A stretch of 23,452 nucleotides of DNA from JAKPQD01 sp029572965 (GTDB lineage: Bacteria > Bacteroidota > Bacteroidia > Bacteroidales > DTGW01). Shown piece after piece: positions 15,752 through 23,452 of the stretch. The position numbers and the translations under genes were made by a program. The stretch lies in assembly GCA_035374585.1 (NCBI GenBank), contig DAOSPF010000055.1:1-23452 (forward strand). Reading direction: 5' to 3'. The notes beneath the pieces were generated by a model. It ran no database searches, had not been told where the DNA came from, and worked only from the letters and a program-made list of their open reading frames with translations. Each line of letters starts with the position of its first letter. The first letter of the stretch is position 1.

Positions 15752-17617
15752 ATGATAAAAAAAGTACCATATTACGGCAGATGGATATTCTTTATCCTAC
15801 TTTCTGCTTATATCGTTCATTTTATTTTTTTTAATATCAATCCGATTTTCATCCATTCGGCACAGCAAACCTCATTTTACATAAACAGCTCATATTTTGA
15901 CAATTTTTTAAATTACCCCGGAGCAATAGCCGAGTATTGTGGATCATTTATAGGCTCTATTTATGGAATACCTTTCTGGGGAAGCCTTGTTGCCTTTGCC
16001 ATGATTATATTGTCCATGATCATGTTTTATCTAATTCTTTCAAAAATTTATAAAGAAAAGCTTAGCTTTTTGTGGATGGCTATCCCGGCTTTTCTGATGT
16101 TGAGTTTAATGCAAGATTACTATTTTCCGCCTTCTGTTTTTGTCAAAGCCTTTTTTCTACTTGTCTTCGTATATTTTTCTGCATCATTCAATTTCAATCA
16201 ATATGTAAAACTGTTTCTAATATTAATACTTTCTCTATCAATATATTACACTCTTGGCAGTACTATACTTGTTATTTACCTCATAAGCATATTATGTTTG
16301 GATGTTGTAAATTCAAAACAGCATCTAAAAACCACACTCAAAGGGCTATTTTATATAGTTTTATTGTTTATCATCCCTTATTTGGGCCAGAAATACTTTT
16401 TCAACATTGCAGATGAGAGGACATGGAAAGACTTGGTACCTGTACTCCCTCCAATAATTAAATATACCGAAACCTATATTTTAAACGCATTTATTTTTTC
16501 ATTGCCAGTAATGATTATCTTTATTGCATTGATAAAGTATGCCGAAAACAAGTTTCACAGCGAGAAACAAAGCCAATTCGTCCAGTTTATCAACAATTAC
16601 AGCATTAAGCCGCTTTTAGGCTTTATTGTTATAGTTTTTATTTTTTTGCATTTCCTTCCTAAACAAATGGATTTAAGCCAAAAACAAAAAGTATTGACTG
16701 CTTATTTTGTTTCGCAAGAAAAATGGGAAGAAGCTATAAATACAGCTATTGAATCATCTGATAACTATGATTATTTTATCAATATCAATTTCAACAGGGC
16801 TATATACAACAACGGGCAATTTGCAAACAGGATACTGGATTATCCGCAGCTTTTGGGCATCTCTTCATTTTATCCCGATGCTAATACTACAGGCCAAATC
16901 ACTATTATTTCAAGCGATTTGTATTACGAATTAGGCTACATTGGCGAAGCATTGCATTGGGCATACGAAGGATTGTCTATTTTACCCTGGAACCAGCATT
17001 TACTGAAAAGGTTAGTCATGTGCAACCTGATTGAAGGCAATACCCAAGCTGCATCAACCTATCTTTCTGTATTGAAGGATGCAGCATGGAGTGATGGATT
17101 TTATGATAAATATATTGCATATCTCTCAGACACATCCCTATTATCAAAAGATAAGGAAATTGCAGAGAAAAGACAGTTTATGCCAAATAATTCTTTAATT
17201 CCCAACTCTATTACGCACAAACTAAAAATATTGCTGGCAAAAAACAATAAAAACCAAAGGGCTCTTGAATATCTTGCAATTTGTTACTTATTAGACCACA
17301 AAATAGGCGACTTTATGCTGCTATATCCCGAACTGAAAAAAATATATCCGGAAAAAATGCCCCAGATTTATGAGCTTGGGGTTATTTTATATTGCTATAA
17401 CACTGACAGAAATTTGTTAAACCAATTTACATTCAGTAAAGAAACCCAAACATATTTTGTCAATTACAGCAAAATCATGAAAAAACATAAAAACAACAAG
17501 TCGTTAGCACAAATTGAACTTAAAGAAAACTATCAAAACACTTATTTGTATTACCTTAGTTTCTTGAGTCCTCTGGTAACAAAAATGGAAATAAAAAAAC
17601 GTGAAGTAAAAAACTAA
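15752..17617 (+). CDS. DUF6057-like membrane protein with periplasmic helical repeats
   Basis: This is a 621-residue membrane protein. The first half (to about residue 310) has about nine hydrophobic segments, starting with WIFFILLSAYIVHFIFF. The second half (about 320-621) is soluble and helical, with TPR-like pairs such as YELGYIGEALHWAYEGLSIL and HLLKRLVMCNLIEGN. This layout fits the DUF6057 family of Bacteroidota, whose function is unknown to me. An alternative TTG start at 15701 gives a polar extension and lies in the promoter boxes, so the ATG at 15752 is used. It is the first gene of a four-gene operon; the next starts 10 bp after its stop. A TPR-like domain on the outer face of the inner membrane suggests it organises partners, perhaps the lipoproteins that follow. 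Confidence 0.72.
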   Translation: MIKKVPYYGRWIFFILLSAYIVHFIFFNINPIFIHSAQQTSFYINSSYFDNFLNYPGAIAEYCGSFIGSIYGIPFWGSLVAFAMIILSMIMFYLILSKIYKEKLSFLWMAIPAFLMLSLMQDYYFPPSVFVKAFFLLVFVYFSASFNFNQYVKLFLILILSLSIYYTLGSTILVIYLISILCLDVVNSKQHLKTTLKGLFYIVLLFIIPYLGQKYFFNIADERTWKDLVPVLPPIIKYTETYILNAFIFSLPVMIIFIALIKYAENKFHSEKQSQFVQFINNYSIKPLLGFIVIVFIFLHFLPKQMDLSQKQKVLTAYFVSQEKWEEAINTAIESSDNYDYFININFNRAIYNNGQFANRILDYPQLLGISSFYPDANTTGQITIISSDLYYELGYIGEALHWAYEGLSILPWNQHLLKRLVMCNLIEGNTQAASTYLSVLKDAAWSDGFYDKYIAYLSDTSLLSKDKEIAEKRQFMPNNSLIPNSITHKLKILLAKNNKNQRALEYLAICYLLDHKIGDFMLLYPELKKIYPEKMPQIYELGVILYCYNTDRNLLNQFTFSKETQTYFVNYSKIMKKHKNNKSLAQIELKENYQNTYLYYLSFLSPLVTKMEIKKREVKN

Positions 17618-17627
17618 AATTCAAGGG

Positions 17628-19133
17628 ATGACAATAAATACCTGCAAATCAACACTTTTGTTTCTGATACTATTTACATTGGTATCATGTAACTCTATTC
17701 CTACTGATTATTCAAAACTTGAAAAGACACCCGCTATTTATCCTGATTACACTGCAATAACAATACCCTCAAATATTGCACCATTAAATTTTTGTATTGA
17801 AGAACCTGGGACAAAATATTGTATAACATTCTCTTCTTCAAAATCAAAGGGGTTTACCATTCTTCAAAAATCTAATAAAGTTATTATCCCCCAAAGTAAA
17901 TGGGAACGTTTGCTTGCGGAAAATATTGGCAATAAAATACTTATAGACATTTATGTATATAACAATCAATGGTTTAAATATCAAACAATAGAAAATACCA
18001 TTGCCCCGGAAAAAATTGAAAGCCATTTGTGCTACAGGTTAATAAACAGTGTAAATATTCTGTGGAGAGAGATGGGCATTTATCAGCGAAACCTGGAAAA
18101 TTATGATGAAAAACCAATATTTCTAAATCGTTCAACAGATCTTGGGTGCGTGAATTGCCATCATTTCAACAAAGCCAATCCCAAAGAAATGACCCTTCAT
18201 TTTAGAAAATATAAAGTTGGAACTATTATAACTACAAAAGATTCAATAATCAGGCTTGACACAAAAACACAATACACCATGTCTCCTTTTGCCTATCCTG
18301 CCTGGCATCCTGACGGAAAACACGTTGCTTACGTTGTAAACAGGGTAAGACAAATATTTACTTCTACCAAAAGTTATCATGACGTAGTATTTGATGAAGC
18401 GTCAGATATTGTAATTTATGACATTGAAAAAAACACCGTTACCACATCTCCATTATTATCAAGCAAGAACAGGGAAAACATGCCAGCTTTTTCACCAGAT
18501 GGCAAATACCTTTTTTACATCTCAGCTGCCCCCAAAACCTCTGATTCAAGCGAAATATACTCAAAATACGACCTTTTGATGGCTCCATACGATGCAAATA
18601 CCAATACTATAGGACAAGTTGACACTATTTTAAAATCTAAAGAAATAGATAAAAGTATTTCATACCCAAGAATATCGCCAGATGGACGATATTTGCTTTT
18701 GACAATGTGCAGGTACAGTTACTTCCCAATTTTTGATAAATACGCAGATTTGTATATTTTTGACCTAAAATCAAAAAAACTAAGCCCATTGGAATGCAAC
18801 TCGCCATATACCGACAGCTACCATACATGGTCGCAAACTGGCCGCTGGATAGTTTTTAGCTCTAAAAGGATGGACGATGCTTTTACCAGGCCGTTTATCG
18901 CCTACTTCGATGCCAGTGGCCACGCTCATAAAGCTTTCGTTATACCTCAAAAAAATCCGGCATTTTATAAAACATACCTGAAAAATTATAATCTGCCTGA
19001 ATTTATCAATGGAGAAGTTAACATTTCTGATATTCAGTTGCGTGATTTAGTACAAACAAATCCAAAAAAAGTTAAATTTGATGAAAAAATTGACATTGAT
19101 GGACTTTCAGGAGCTTCATATATAAAAAAATAA
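17628..19133 (+). CDS. PD40 beta-propeller lipoprotein with a single CxxCH motif
   Basis: This is a 501-residue lipoprotein: hydrophobic stretch then lipobox LVSC with Cys21. Residues about 25-165 are beta-rich and unrecognised. A CVNCH motif (Cys174, Cys177, His178) is the c-type haem attachment pattern. Residues about 215-450 contain at least four PD40/TolB-type propeller blades: AWHPDGKHVAYV (near 226), AFSPDGKYLFYI (near 286), RISPDGRYLLLT (near 346) and WSQTGRWIVFSS (near 400). The residues after Cys21 (NSIPTD) lack an acidic run, so it probably stays facing the periplasm. The family is annotated in Bacteroidota as TolB-like; whether haem is attached is unknown. It starts 10 bp after the DUF6057-like gene and ends 30 bp before the PKD lipoprotein. 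Confidence 0.78.
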   Translation: MTINTCKSTLLFLILFTLVSCNSIPTDYSKLEKTPAIYPDYTAITIPSNIAPLNFCIEEPGTKYCITFSSSKSKGFTILQKSNKVIIPQSKWERLLAENIGNKILIDIYVYNNQWFKYQTIENTIAPEKIESHLCYRLINSVNILWREMGIYQRNLENYDEKPIFLNRSTDLGCVNCHHFNKANPKEMTLHFRKYKVGTIITTKDSIIRLDTKTQYTMSPFAYPAWHPDGKHVAYVVNRVRQIFTSTKSYHDVVFDEASDIVIYDIEKNTVTTSPLLSSKNRENMPAFSPDGKYLFYISAAPKTSDSSEIYSKYDLLMAPYDANTNTIGQVDTILKSKEIDKSISYPRISPDGRYLLLTMCRYSYFPIFDKYADLYIFDLKSKKLSPLECNSPYTDSYHTWSQTGRWIVFSSKRMDDAFTRPFIAYFDASGHAHKAFVIPQKNPAFYKTYLKNYNLPEFINGEVNISDIQLRDLVQTNPKKVKFDEKIDIDGLSGASYIKK

Positions 19134-19163
19134 ATAAACAATAATTACCCTTAAAAAAAAATC

Positions 19164-20333
19164 ATGATGAAAAACAAAAAATTCAATTGGTCAACACAAA
19201 CAAAAAAAGGACTTTTAGCTTTTAAAGTTATTACATTAAGTCTTATCATTTTAGGTATTAATAGTTGCAAAAACGACGAGTCGTTGCCTGAAATTGCACC
19301 AAAGTCAATGTTTACATTCTCTTTTGACCCTAACAATACCAAAATCGTCCATTTCCAGAATGCAAGTAAATACATTAACCAAGATACCAAATATTATTGG
19401 ACATTTGGAGATGGAGACACTTCAATAATTGAAAACCCTGTACATACCTATGCAAACAATGGAGCCTATCAGGTAGTACTTAAAGTATCCAACAGTTCAT
19501 ATTCAGACAGCTACTACCTTTCAGTAGTTGTAAGCGACAAAGCTGTTGATAGTACATCATTAATACCTGTTGTTTCTTTTGTTTATTCGCAAAAAGGCAG
19601 AAGCATCCAGTTTCAAAATTCTTCTTCAGGCATTGACGAAAATGCTACTTTTAAATGGACATTTGGAGATACCACCAGCTCTAATGCTGAAAACCCAACT
19701 CATATATATAATGCCGATGGCTTTTACAGCGTTGTATTGAAAGTGACCCAAAACTATAAAAGCTATAGTTACGCCAAAACAATCTTTATTTCAGAGGCCG
19801 AAATCCCTGCATTCGACACATTAAAACCAACTGCATCATTCTCATATTACTATCAAAACAATGTAGTGTATTTTGTCAATACCAGTTCAAACGTAACCAG
19901 CAATACAAAATACACTTGGAATTATGGAGATGGCAAACCTACAGAAAATGCCGAAAACCCAAACCATACTTTTGTAAATGGCAAATATAATGTAGTGTTG
20001 AAAGTTACAAACAGCAAATATACAGTTACCTCAACACAAACAATAAATGTACCAGCATTACAATCAGATTATGACTGGAGTAAAAAACCTGTTGCCAGGT
20101 TTGTTTACACACGCGAAGGTAAAGGGGTTTATTTCCAGAATGCAAGTTCAAACATCACCCCGGATACTCAGTATTTATGGACTTTTGGGACTATTGAAAA
20201 CGGGCTCCCTGCCACTTCAACATTAGAAAATCCATATTTTGTATATTCAAAACCAGGCACTTACTCAGTTGTACTAAAAGTAACCAATGCCAATGTTAGC
20301 GATTCATACCCAATAGAAATTGTTATACCTTAA
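19164..20333 (+). CDS. Four-PKD-domain lipoprotein, probably surface-exposed
   Basis: This is a 389-residue lipoprotein. The ATG at 19164 gives Cys35 in the lipobox GINSC; the ATG at 19167 is equally possible and loses one residue. The residues after the Cys (KNDES) resemble the lysine-plus-acidic surface export signal of Bacteroidota lipoproteins. The mature protein is four PKD (Ig-like) domains with near-repeated sequence: YYWTFGDGD, FKWTFGDTT, YTWNYGDGK and YLWTFGTIE, each followed by an ENP.H.Y turn and VVLKV strand. The fourth has lost the GDG core and carries an insertion (NGLPATSTLENP). PKD domains usually mediate adhesion or spacing. No catalytic domain is present. Its stop overlaps the next start by one base (TAATG), so the two are translationally coupled. 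Confidence 0.88.
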   Translation: MMKNKKFNWSTQTKKGLLAFKVITLSLIILGINSCKNDESLPEIAPKSMFTFSFDPNNTKIVHFQNASKYINQDTKYYWTFGDGDTSIIENPVHTYANNGAYQVVLKVSNSSYSDSYYLSVVVSDKAVDSTSLIPVVSFVYSQKGRSIQFQNSSSGIDENATFKWTFGDTTSSNAENPTHIYNADGFYSVVLKVTQNYKSYSYAKTIFISEAEIPAFDTLKPTASFSYYYQNNVVYFVNTSSNVTSNTKYTWNYGDGKPTENAENPNHTFVNGKYNVVLKVTNSKYTVTSTQTINVPALQSDYDWSKKPVARFVYTREGKGVYFQNASSNITPDTQYLWTFGTIENGLPATSTLENPYFVYSKPGTYSVVLKVTNANVSDSYPIEIVIP

Positions 20334-21856
20334 TGAACATAAAAACAAATAAAAACTGGTGGCCCTCTTTTCTGACATTCTGGGGGTTCGCCAGTTTTTT
20401 TTATGGGCTATTCGTAGTTTCTCTCAATTATACACACTTCCCTTTCGAAGGGATAAAAGGATTTGCAACAATAATTGCACATTGGGCATTGATTACAGCA
20501 AGCTCAGGTATTATTATATATTGTTTATTTTTAAACCGTTGGGCTTTTGCTCTGCTTTTCCCAATTTTTACAACAATTACAGGTATTATAGCCTACTTTA
20601 TTTTTCAATATGACATTAGCATAAACACAGCAGTAATACAATCCACTTTCAACACTAACCTTGACGAAGCTTCAGGCCAGATATCTTTGCAGTTGATATT
20701 ATACCAGTTCTTTATAATTACAATTTCTGGGTTCATTGCATTCAGAAGGTTTAAAGTCAAACTGCCCAAACCTTATTGGGTTCATTGGGTAATAATTATA
20801 TTGGGATTGTTGGCAATTAAATGTATTAACAATTACAGGTTCAATACCATATATCAAAGAAATCCCTTTTCGCTTTATCTTGGGCTCAAAAATTACCAGC
20901 GAGACAAACTTGAATTGTCAAAAACACGGATTGACATTAGCAAAGATGCTGAATGCCATGAAGACAGCATAACAGTAATTGTGGTAATTGGCGAAGCCCT
21001 GCGTGCAGATCATGTCAGCCTGAATGGCTATTATAGAAGTACCTTTGATAAGGTCAAAGCATTCAACCCCGTTTCGTTTCCCAATATTTATTCAGAGTGG
21101 ACACATACCCTGCAAAGTGTCCCCCATATTTTAACACGTGCCGATAGCAGCAACCATAAGCCTTCATCAAACGAAACCTCTTTTATATCTGTTTTCAGGG
21201 CAGTTCAATTCAAAACCTGGTGGATTGGCAACCAGGACCTAAGCCTGATAGCCCTGCCATTTGCCAAAGAATGCGATTCTATTTTTATTAACGAGCCATA
21301 TAAATCAGATTACAGCTTTACCGGTAAATATGATGGACAGCTTTTGCCACAAATTTCAAAAGCCATAAATAGTACAGCCAACCGAAAGCTCATAGTTGTT
21401 CAACAAGTTGGGTGCCACTGGTGGTATCCATCATATTATCCCCCTGAGTACGAAATATTCAAGCCATCTATAAAAACCAAATCATTTAATGTTGAAGATA
21501 AGCAAAAGATTATCAATGCTTATGATAATGCCATTTGTTATACCGATTTTTTTCTTTCTGAAATACTAAAAAAGCTATCAAAACAAAAAGCTATTTTGTT
21601 CTTCCTTGCCGATCATGGTGAATTATTGGGCGAAAATGGCAAATGGCTCCATGCACAAGATACAGAATACGAGAAAAATCCGGCATGCTTTATTTGGGCT
21701 TCTGAAAAATACCAAAAAGCATTTCCTGAAAAAATGAAAGCATTGAAAACAAACCAATACAAAAGGTTCAGGACAGATTTTCTTTTCCATTCTGTACTTG
21801 ATGCTGCTGAAATCTCACTACCCTTGTTTCAGAACACTTTAAGCATTTTTGAGTAA
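20333..21856 (+). CDS. Phosphoethanolamine transferase-like (EptA/sulfatase superfamily) membrane enzyme
   Basis: This 507-residue protein has about five N-terminal membrane segments (residues about 12-165) and a periplasmic alkaline-phosphatase-superfamily domain. The metal and nucleophile sites look intact: Glu221 in VIGEALRADHVSLNGY, Thr257 in EWTHTLQSVPHIL (nucleophile place in EptA-type enzymes, with Thr259 as alternative), Asp427-His428 in LADHGELLGENGKW, and His440 in WLHA. The family (EptA, EptB, OpgE) moves phosphoethanolamine from phosphatidylethanolamine to lipid A or glycans in the periplasm. The acceptor here is not known. It starts by one-base overlap with the PKD lipoprotein stop and is the last gene of the operon. 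The pairing with two lipoproteins and DUF6057 is unlike the usual lipid A context and hints at an envelope-glycan or protein target. Confidence 0.84.
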   Translation: MNIKTNKNWWPSFLTFWGFASFFYGLFVVSLNYTHFPFEGIKGFATIIAHWALITASSGIIIYCLFLNRWAFALLFPIFTTITGIIAYFIFQYDISINTAVIQSTFNTNLDEASGQISLQLILYQFFIITISGFIAFRRFKVKLPKPYWVHWVIIILGLLAIKCINNYRFNTIYQRNPFSLYLGLKNYQRDKLELSKTRIDISKDAECHEDSITVIVVIGEALRADHVSLNGYYRSTFDKVKAFNPVSFPNIYSEWTHTLQSVPHILTRADSSNHKPSSNETSFISVFRAVQFKTWWIGNQDLSLIALPFAKECDSIFINEPYKSDYSFTGKYDGQLLPQISKAINSTANRKLIVVQQVGCHWWYPSYYPPEYEIFKPSIKTKSFNVEDKQKIINAYDNAICYTDFFLSEILKKLSKQKAILFFLADHGELLGENGKWLHAQDTEYEKNPACFIWASEKYQKAFPEKMKALKTNQYKRFRTDFLFHSVLDAAEISLPLFQNTLSIFE

Positions 21857-21978
21857 ATTGCAATTATTCAGATGTTATACATTCATCTACAAAAAATGTA
21901 CATTAGTCAAAAAAGTCAGTATTTGTTAGCTTTTGCAAAAATATAATATTAGTTTAGATGAATTAAATCTATCTACAA

Positions 21979-22908
21979 ATGGAATTGTCCAACACTTCAC
22001 AAATTGAACTTGAAGACCTTGACAAATCTTCCATTGACACATTATTGCTTATCATAGACGAACATCTTGGACACAGTTTTGATGAAAGAATTTTTTCGGT
22101 AAAAGCAAAACAGAAATTTGTATTGTATTTATCTGATAGCAGTGAGTGTATTCGATGTGCCAAAGAGAAATTTATTGAACATAATTTCAGATTGTGCAAT
22201 TTGCCTGATAATAGCTATGATTCTTTTATAATTGAAATACAAAATATATGTAACGAACGAACAAGTAATAAAATCAAGCTGTTGATAGATAATACACTGG
22301 CTTCTTCGATTTGGTATGGCTACATTCTCAGGTTTTTTGCCAATTGCGAACTTCCAATGGATACGATTGAAATTTACTTTTCGAATTCATTAATTCAATC
22401 CAATGTCCCACTAAAAAGTTCTAAATCAAAATTTACATTTAATCCATTGTTTATCAATTCGAATACCAATATCGAAAAGCGGCCTTTAGCCATCATTGTC
22501 GAACAAAGCTTTTTCAATAAAGAATTTATCAAACTATTTGAAAATCAATTTAACCCTAAATATGTAATTTGGTTTGTTGAAAAACGCATCGCTGACAGAA
22601 TTACATTAAATGAGCAAATATCCCGGGAATTAAAATGCAACGTAGAAATTCATAATTTTCTTGAAAATAAAGTAGAAGAAACAGATACAGCTTTGAGACA
22701 GTTGGTAATAAGGTTAAGGCTCAATTATAAAGTATCAATACTTACCACTCATTCAAAAACATTCTCTCTGATAGCATCATTAATTAATGCAAGATATCCA
22801 GACGTTGACATTTGGCAACAAGAGCCAGAACCAGTAAAAATAAGCTACGAAAAAACTAACTCGTTGATTTATAAAGCTGTAATGATCAACGACGAATTGG
22901 AATATTAA
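21979..22908 (+). CDS. Unrecognised 309-residue alpha/beta protein
   Basis: I do not recognise this protein. It has no signal peptide and no membrane segment, so it is cytoplasmic. Residues about 44-140 (KFVLYLSDSSECIRCAKEKF, then KIKLLIDNTLASSIWYGYIL) and about 170-290 (LAIIVEQSFFNKEFIKLFE, YVIWFVEKRIADRITL, KVSILTTHSKTFSLIASLIN) alternate strands and helices, suggesting two Rossmann-like lobes with a faint internal repeat (KIKLLIDN.. versus KVSILTTH..). Four cysteines fall in the first 75 residues. There is no P-loop, nuclease or DNA-binding motif I can name. The gap from the transferase is 122 bp with only near-consensus promoter boxes (TAGTTTAG at 21950-21957). It ends about 5 bp before the 3' end of rnpB, which lies on the other strand. 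Confidence 0.65.
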   Translation: MELSNTSQIELEDLDKSSIDTLLLIIDEHLGHSFDERIFSVKAKQKFVLYLSDSSECIRCAKEKFIEHNFRLCNLPDNSYDSFIIEIQNICNERTSNKIKLLIDNTLASSIWYGYILRFFANCELPMDTIEIYFSNSLIQSNVPLKSSKSKFTFNPLFINSNTNIEKRPLAIIVEQSFFNKEFIKLFENQFNPKYVIWFVEKRIADRITLNEQISRELKCNVEIHNFLENKVEETDTALRQLVIRLRLNYKVSILTTHSKTFSLIASLINARYPDVDIWQQEPEPVKISYEKTNSLIYKAVMINDELEY

Positions 22909-22913
22909 AAAAA
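22906..22913 (-). terminator. Intrinsic terminator tail of rnpB
   Basis: On the minus strand the closing P1 helix of RNase P RNA (3' strand GGCCCGCU) is followed by seven T residues. The run overlaps the stop codon of the convergent 309-residue gene, so both transcripts end within the same few bases. Confidence 0.6.
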
Positions 22914-23339
22914 GCGGGCCTGTAAGCCGGGTTCTGTACCTCAACGAATTGAGTTTTCTATCATTTATCTCGACTTAACATTACTGCTAAGCTCTAGCGG
23001 CCTACCCTTCTCAACAATTACCCTTTCGGATAAAAACAAAGCGGGCAACTTTGCAAACACAAGGTTTATTGAGATATACATGGCCTTGCAACCCATAAGG
23101 TGTACGGCTCCTAATGTTACCATCAGGACCGGTAGGCTCTTACCCTGCCTTTTCACCCTTATCCTGATTTAGGACCTGTAGAATCTTACAAAGTAAAATT
23201 CTCAGCATTCTTTATCGGGACGGTTATTTTCTGTTACACTACTATACCCTCACGGATATCTTTCTGTTAGAAAGTATGGTGCCCTGTGTTGCCCGGACTT
23301 TCCTCCTTCGCCGAAACGAAAGCGATAGAACGGCCCACT
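22913..23339 (-). ncRNA. rnpB: RNase P RNA (bacterial type A)
   Basis: The minus strand encodes the catalytic RNA that trims the 5' leader of pre-tRNAs. The ends pair as helix P1: AGUGGGCC (5', 23339-23332) with GGCCCGCU (3', 22920-22913), eight pairs including one G-U. The conserved core is clear: GGAGGAAAGUCCGGGCA near the 5' end (about 23307-23291), the AGGGUGAAAAGGCAGGGUAA and GAGCCUACCGGU segments in the middle, and ACAGAACCCGGCUUACA at the 3' end (22937-22921). The length of about 427 nt is normal for type A RNAs of Bacteroidota. The upstream 60 bp contain a degenerate period-8 repeat, and no clear TAnnTTTG promoter was found. Confidence 0.95.
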
Positions 23340-23351
23340 TTTATATTAATT

Positions 23352-23383
23352 AGCCAATTTGATAATCTGATAATCAGCCAATG
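23352..23383 (+). repeat. Four diverged octamers upstream of rnpB
   Basis: Four contiguous 8-bp units read AGCCAATT, TGATAATC, TGATAATC, AGCCAATG. They fit the loose pattern (A/T)G(C/A)(C/T)AATN, which also covers the TGCTAATT unit of the perfect array 20 bp further on. This suggests one period-8 region, partly decayed. Confidence 0.6.
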
Positions 23384-23402
23384 AAAATCTTTTAAGTAAT
23401 AT

Positions 23403-23452
23403 AATTTGCTAATTTGCTAATTTGCTAATTTGCTAATTTGCTAATTTGCTAA
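23403..23452 (+). repeat. Perfect 8-bp tandem repeat (AATTTGCT), at least 6.25 copies
   Basis: Six exact copies of AATTTGCT run from 23403 to 23450 with AA of a seventh at the window edge, so the true length is unknown. The array begins 64 bp upstream of the rnpB 5' end (rnpB is on the minus strand). A perfect array of this kind is likely to vary in copy number between strains. Confidence 0.95.

Noticed and set aside
21979..22908. CARF-type defence sensor
   Set aside because: The alternating fold pattern allows it, but no effector domain, cas gene or other defence gene lies nearby, so it stays unassigned.
23403..23452. CRISPR array or phage attachment site
   Set aside because: The copies are 8 bp with no spacers, so it is a simple tandem repeat, and no integrase or cas gene is in the window.

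Overview
The window is AT-rich bacterial DNA that looks like Bacteroidota, probably a Bacteroidia or Cytophaga-like lineage. The signs are promoter boxes of the phylum type (TTTG, about 19 bp, TAnnTTTG), weak Shine-Dalgarno sequences, lipoproteins with SpII lipoboxes (one followed by an acidic surface-export-like sequence), DUF5916 and DUF6057 proteins, PKD and PD40 domains, and a coiled-coil gene/zapA/rny neighbourhood. No transposase, phage gene, integrase or CRISPR array is visible; it reads as chromosomal core DNA with accessory surface genes.

Layout. Positions 1-4223 (minus strand) hold a yhhQ-type queuosine-precursor transporter, a large translocase-like membrane protein with HEAT repeats and a C-terminal cyclic-nucleotide-binding fold, and the first 39 codons of a membrane protein cut by the window edge. 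Positions 4224-4669 are an AT-rich divergent spacer with a heptamer tandem repeat. Positions 4670-8285 (plus) hold a DUF5916 outer-membrane protein with a CBM9-like domain and a secreted alpha/beta hydrolase. An imperfect inverted repeat at 8294-8405 separates these from the minus-strand block 8433-10844: coiled-coil protein, zapA, a strong 6S RNA candidate, and rny (RNase Y).

Positions 11000-14483 (plus) encode an M23 peptidase, a secreted protein of unknown function and AnmK, which suggests a cell-wall turnover group. AnmK meets a RidA/chorismatase-like gene (14484-15653, minus) with stop codons directly abutting. From overlapping divergent promoters near 15700-15741 runs a tight four-gene plus-strand operon (15752-21856): DUF6057 membrane protein, PD40 lipoprotein with one CxxCH haem-type motif, four-PKD lipoprotein, and an EptA-like alkaline-phosphatase-superfamily transferase. 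This is the most likely place for an undescribed envelope system. It is followed by an unrecognised 309-residue alpha/beta protein, then rnpB (RNase P RNA, minus) with a period-8 tandem repeat upstream that runs off the window.

All calls come from reading the sequence; no database search or folding program was run.
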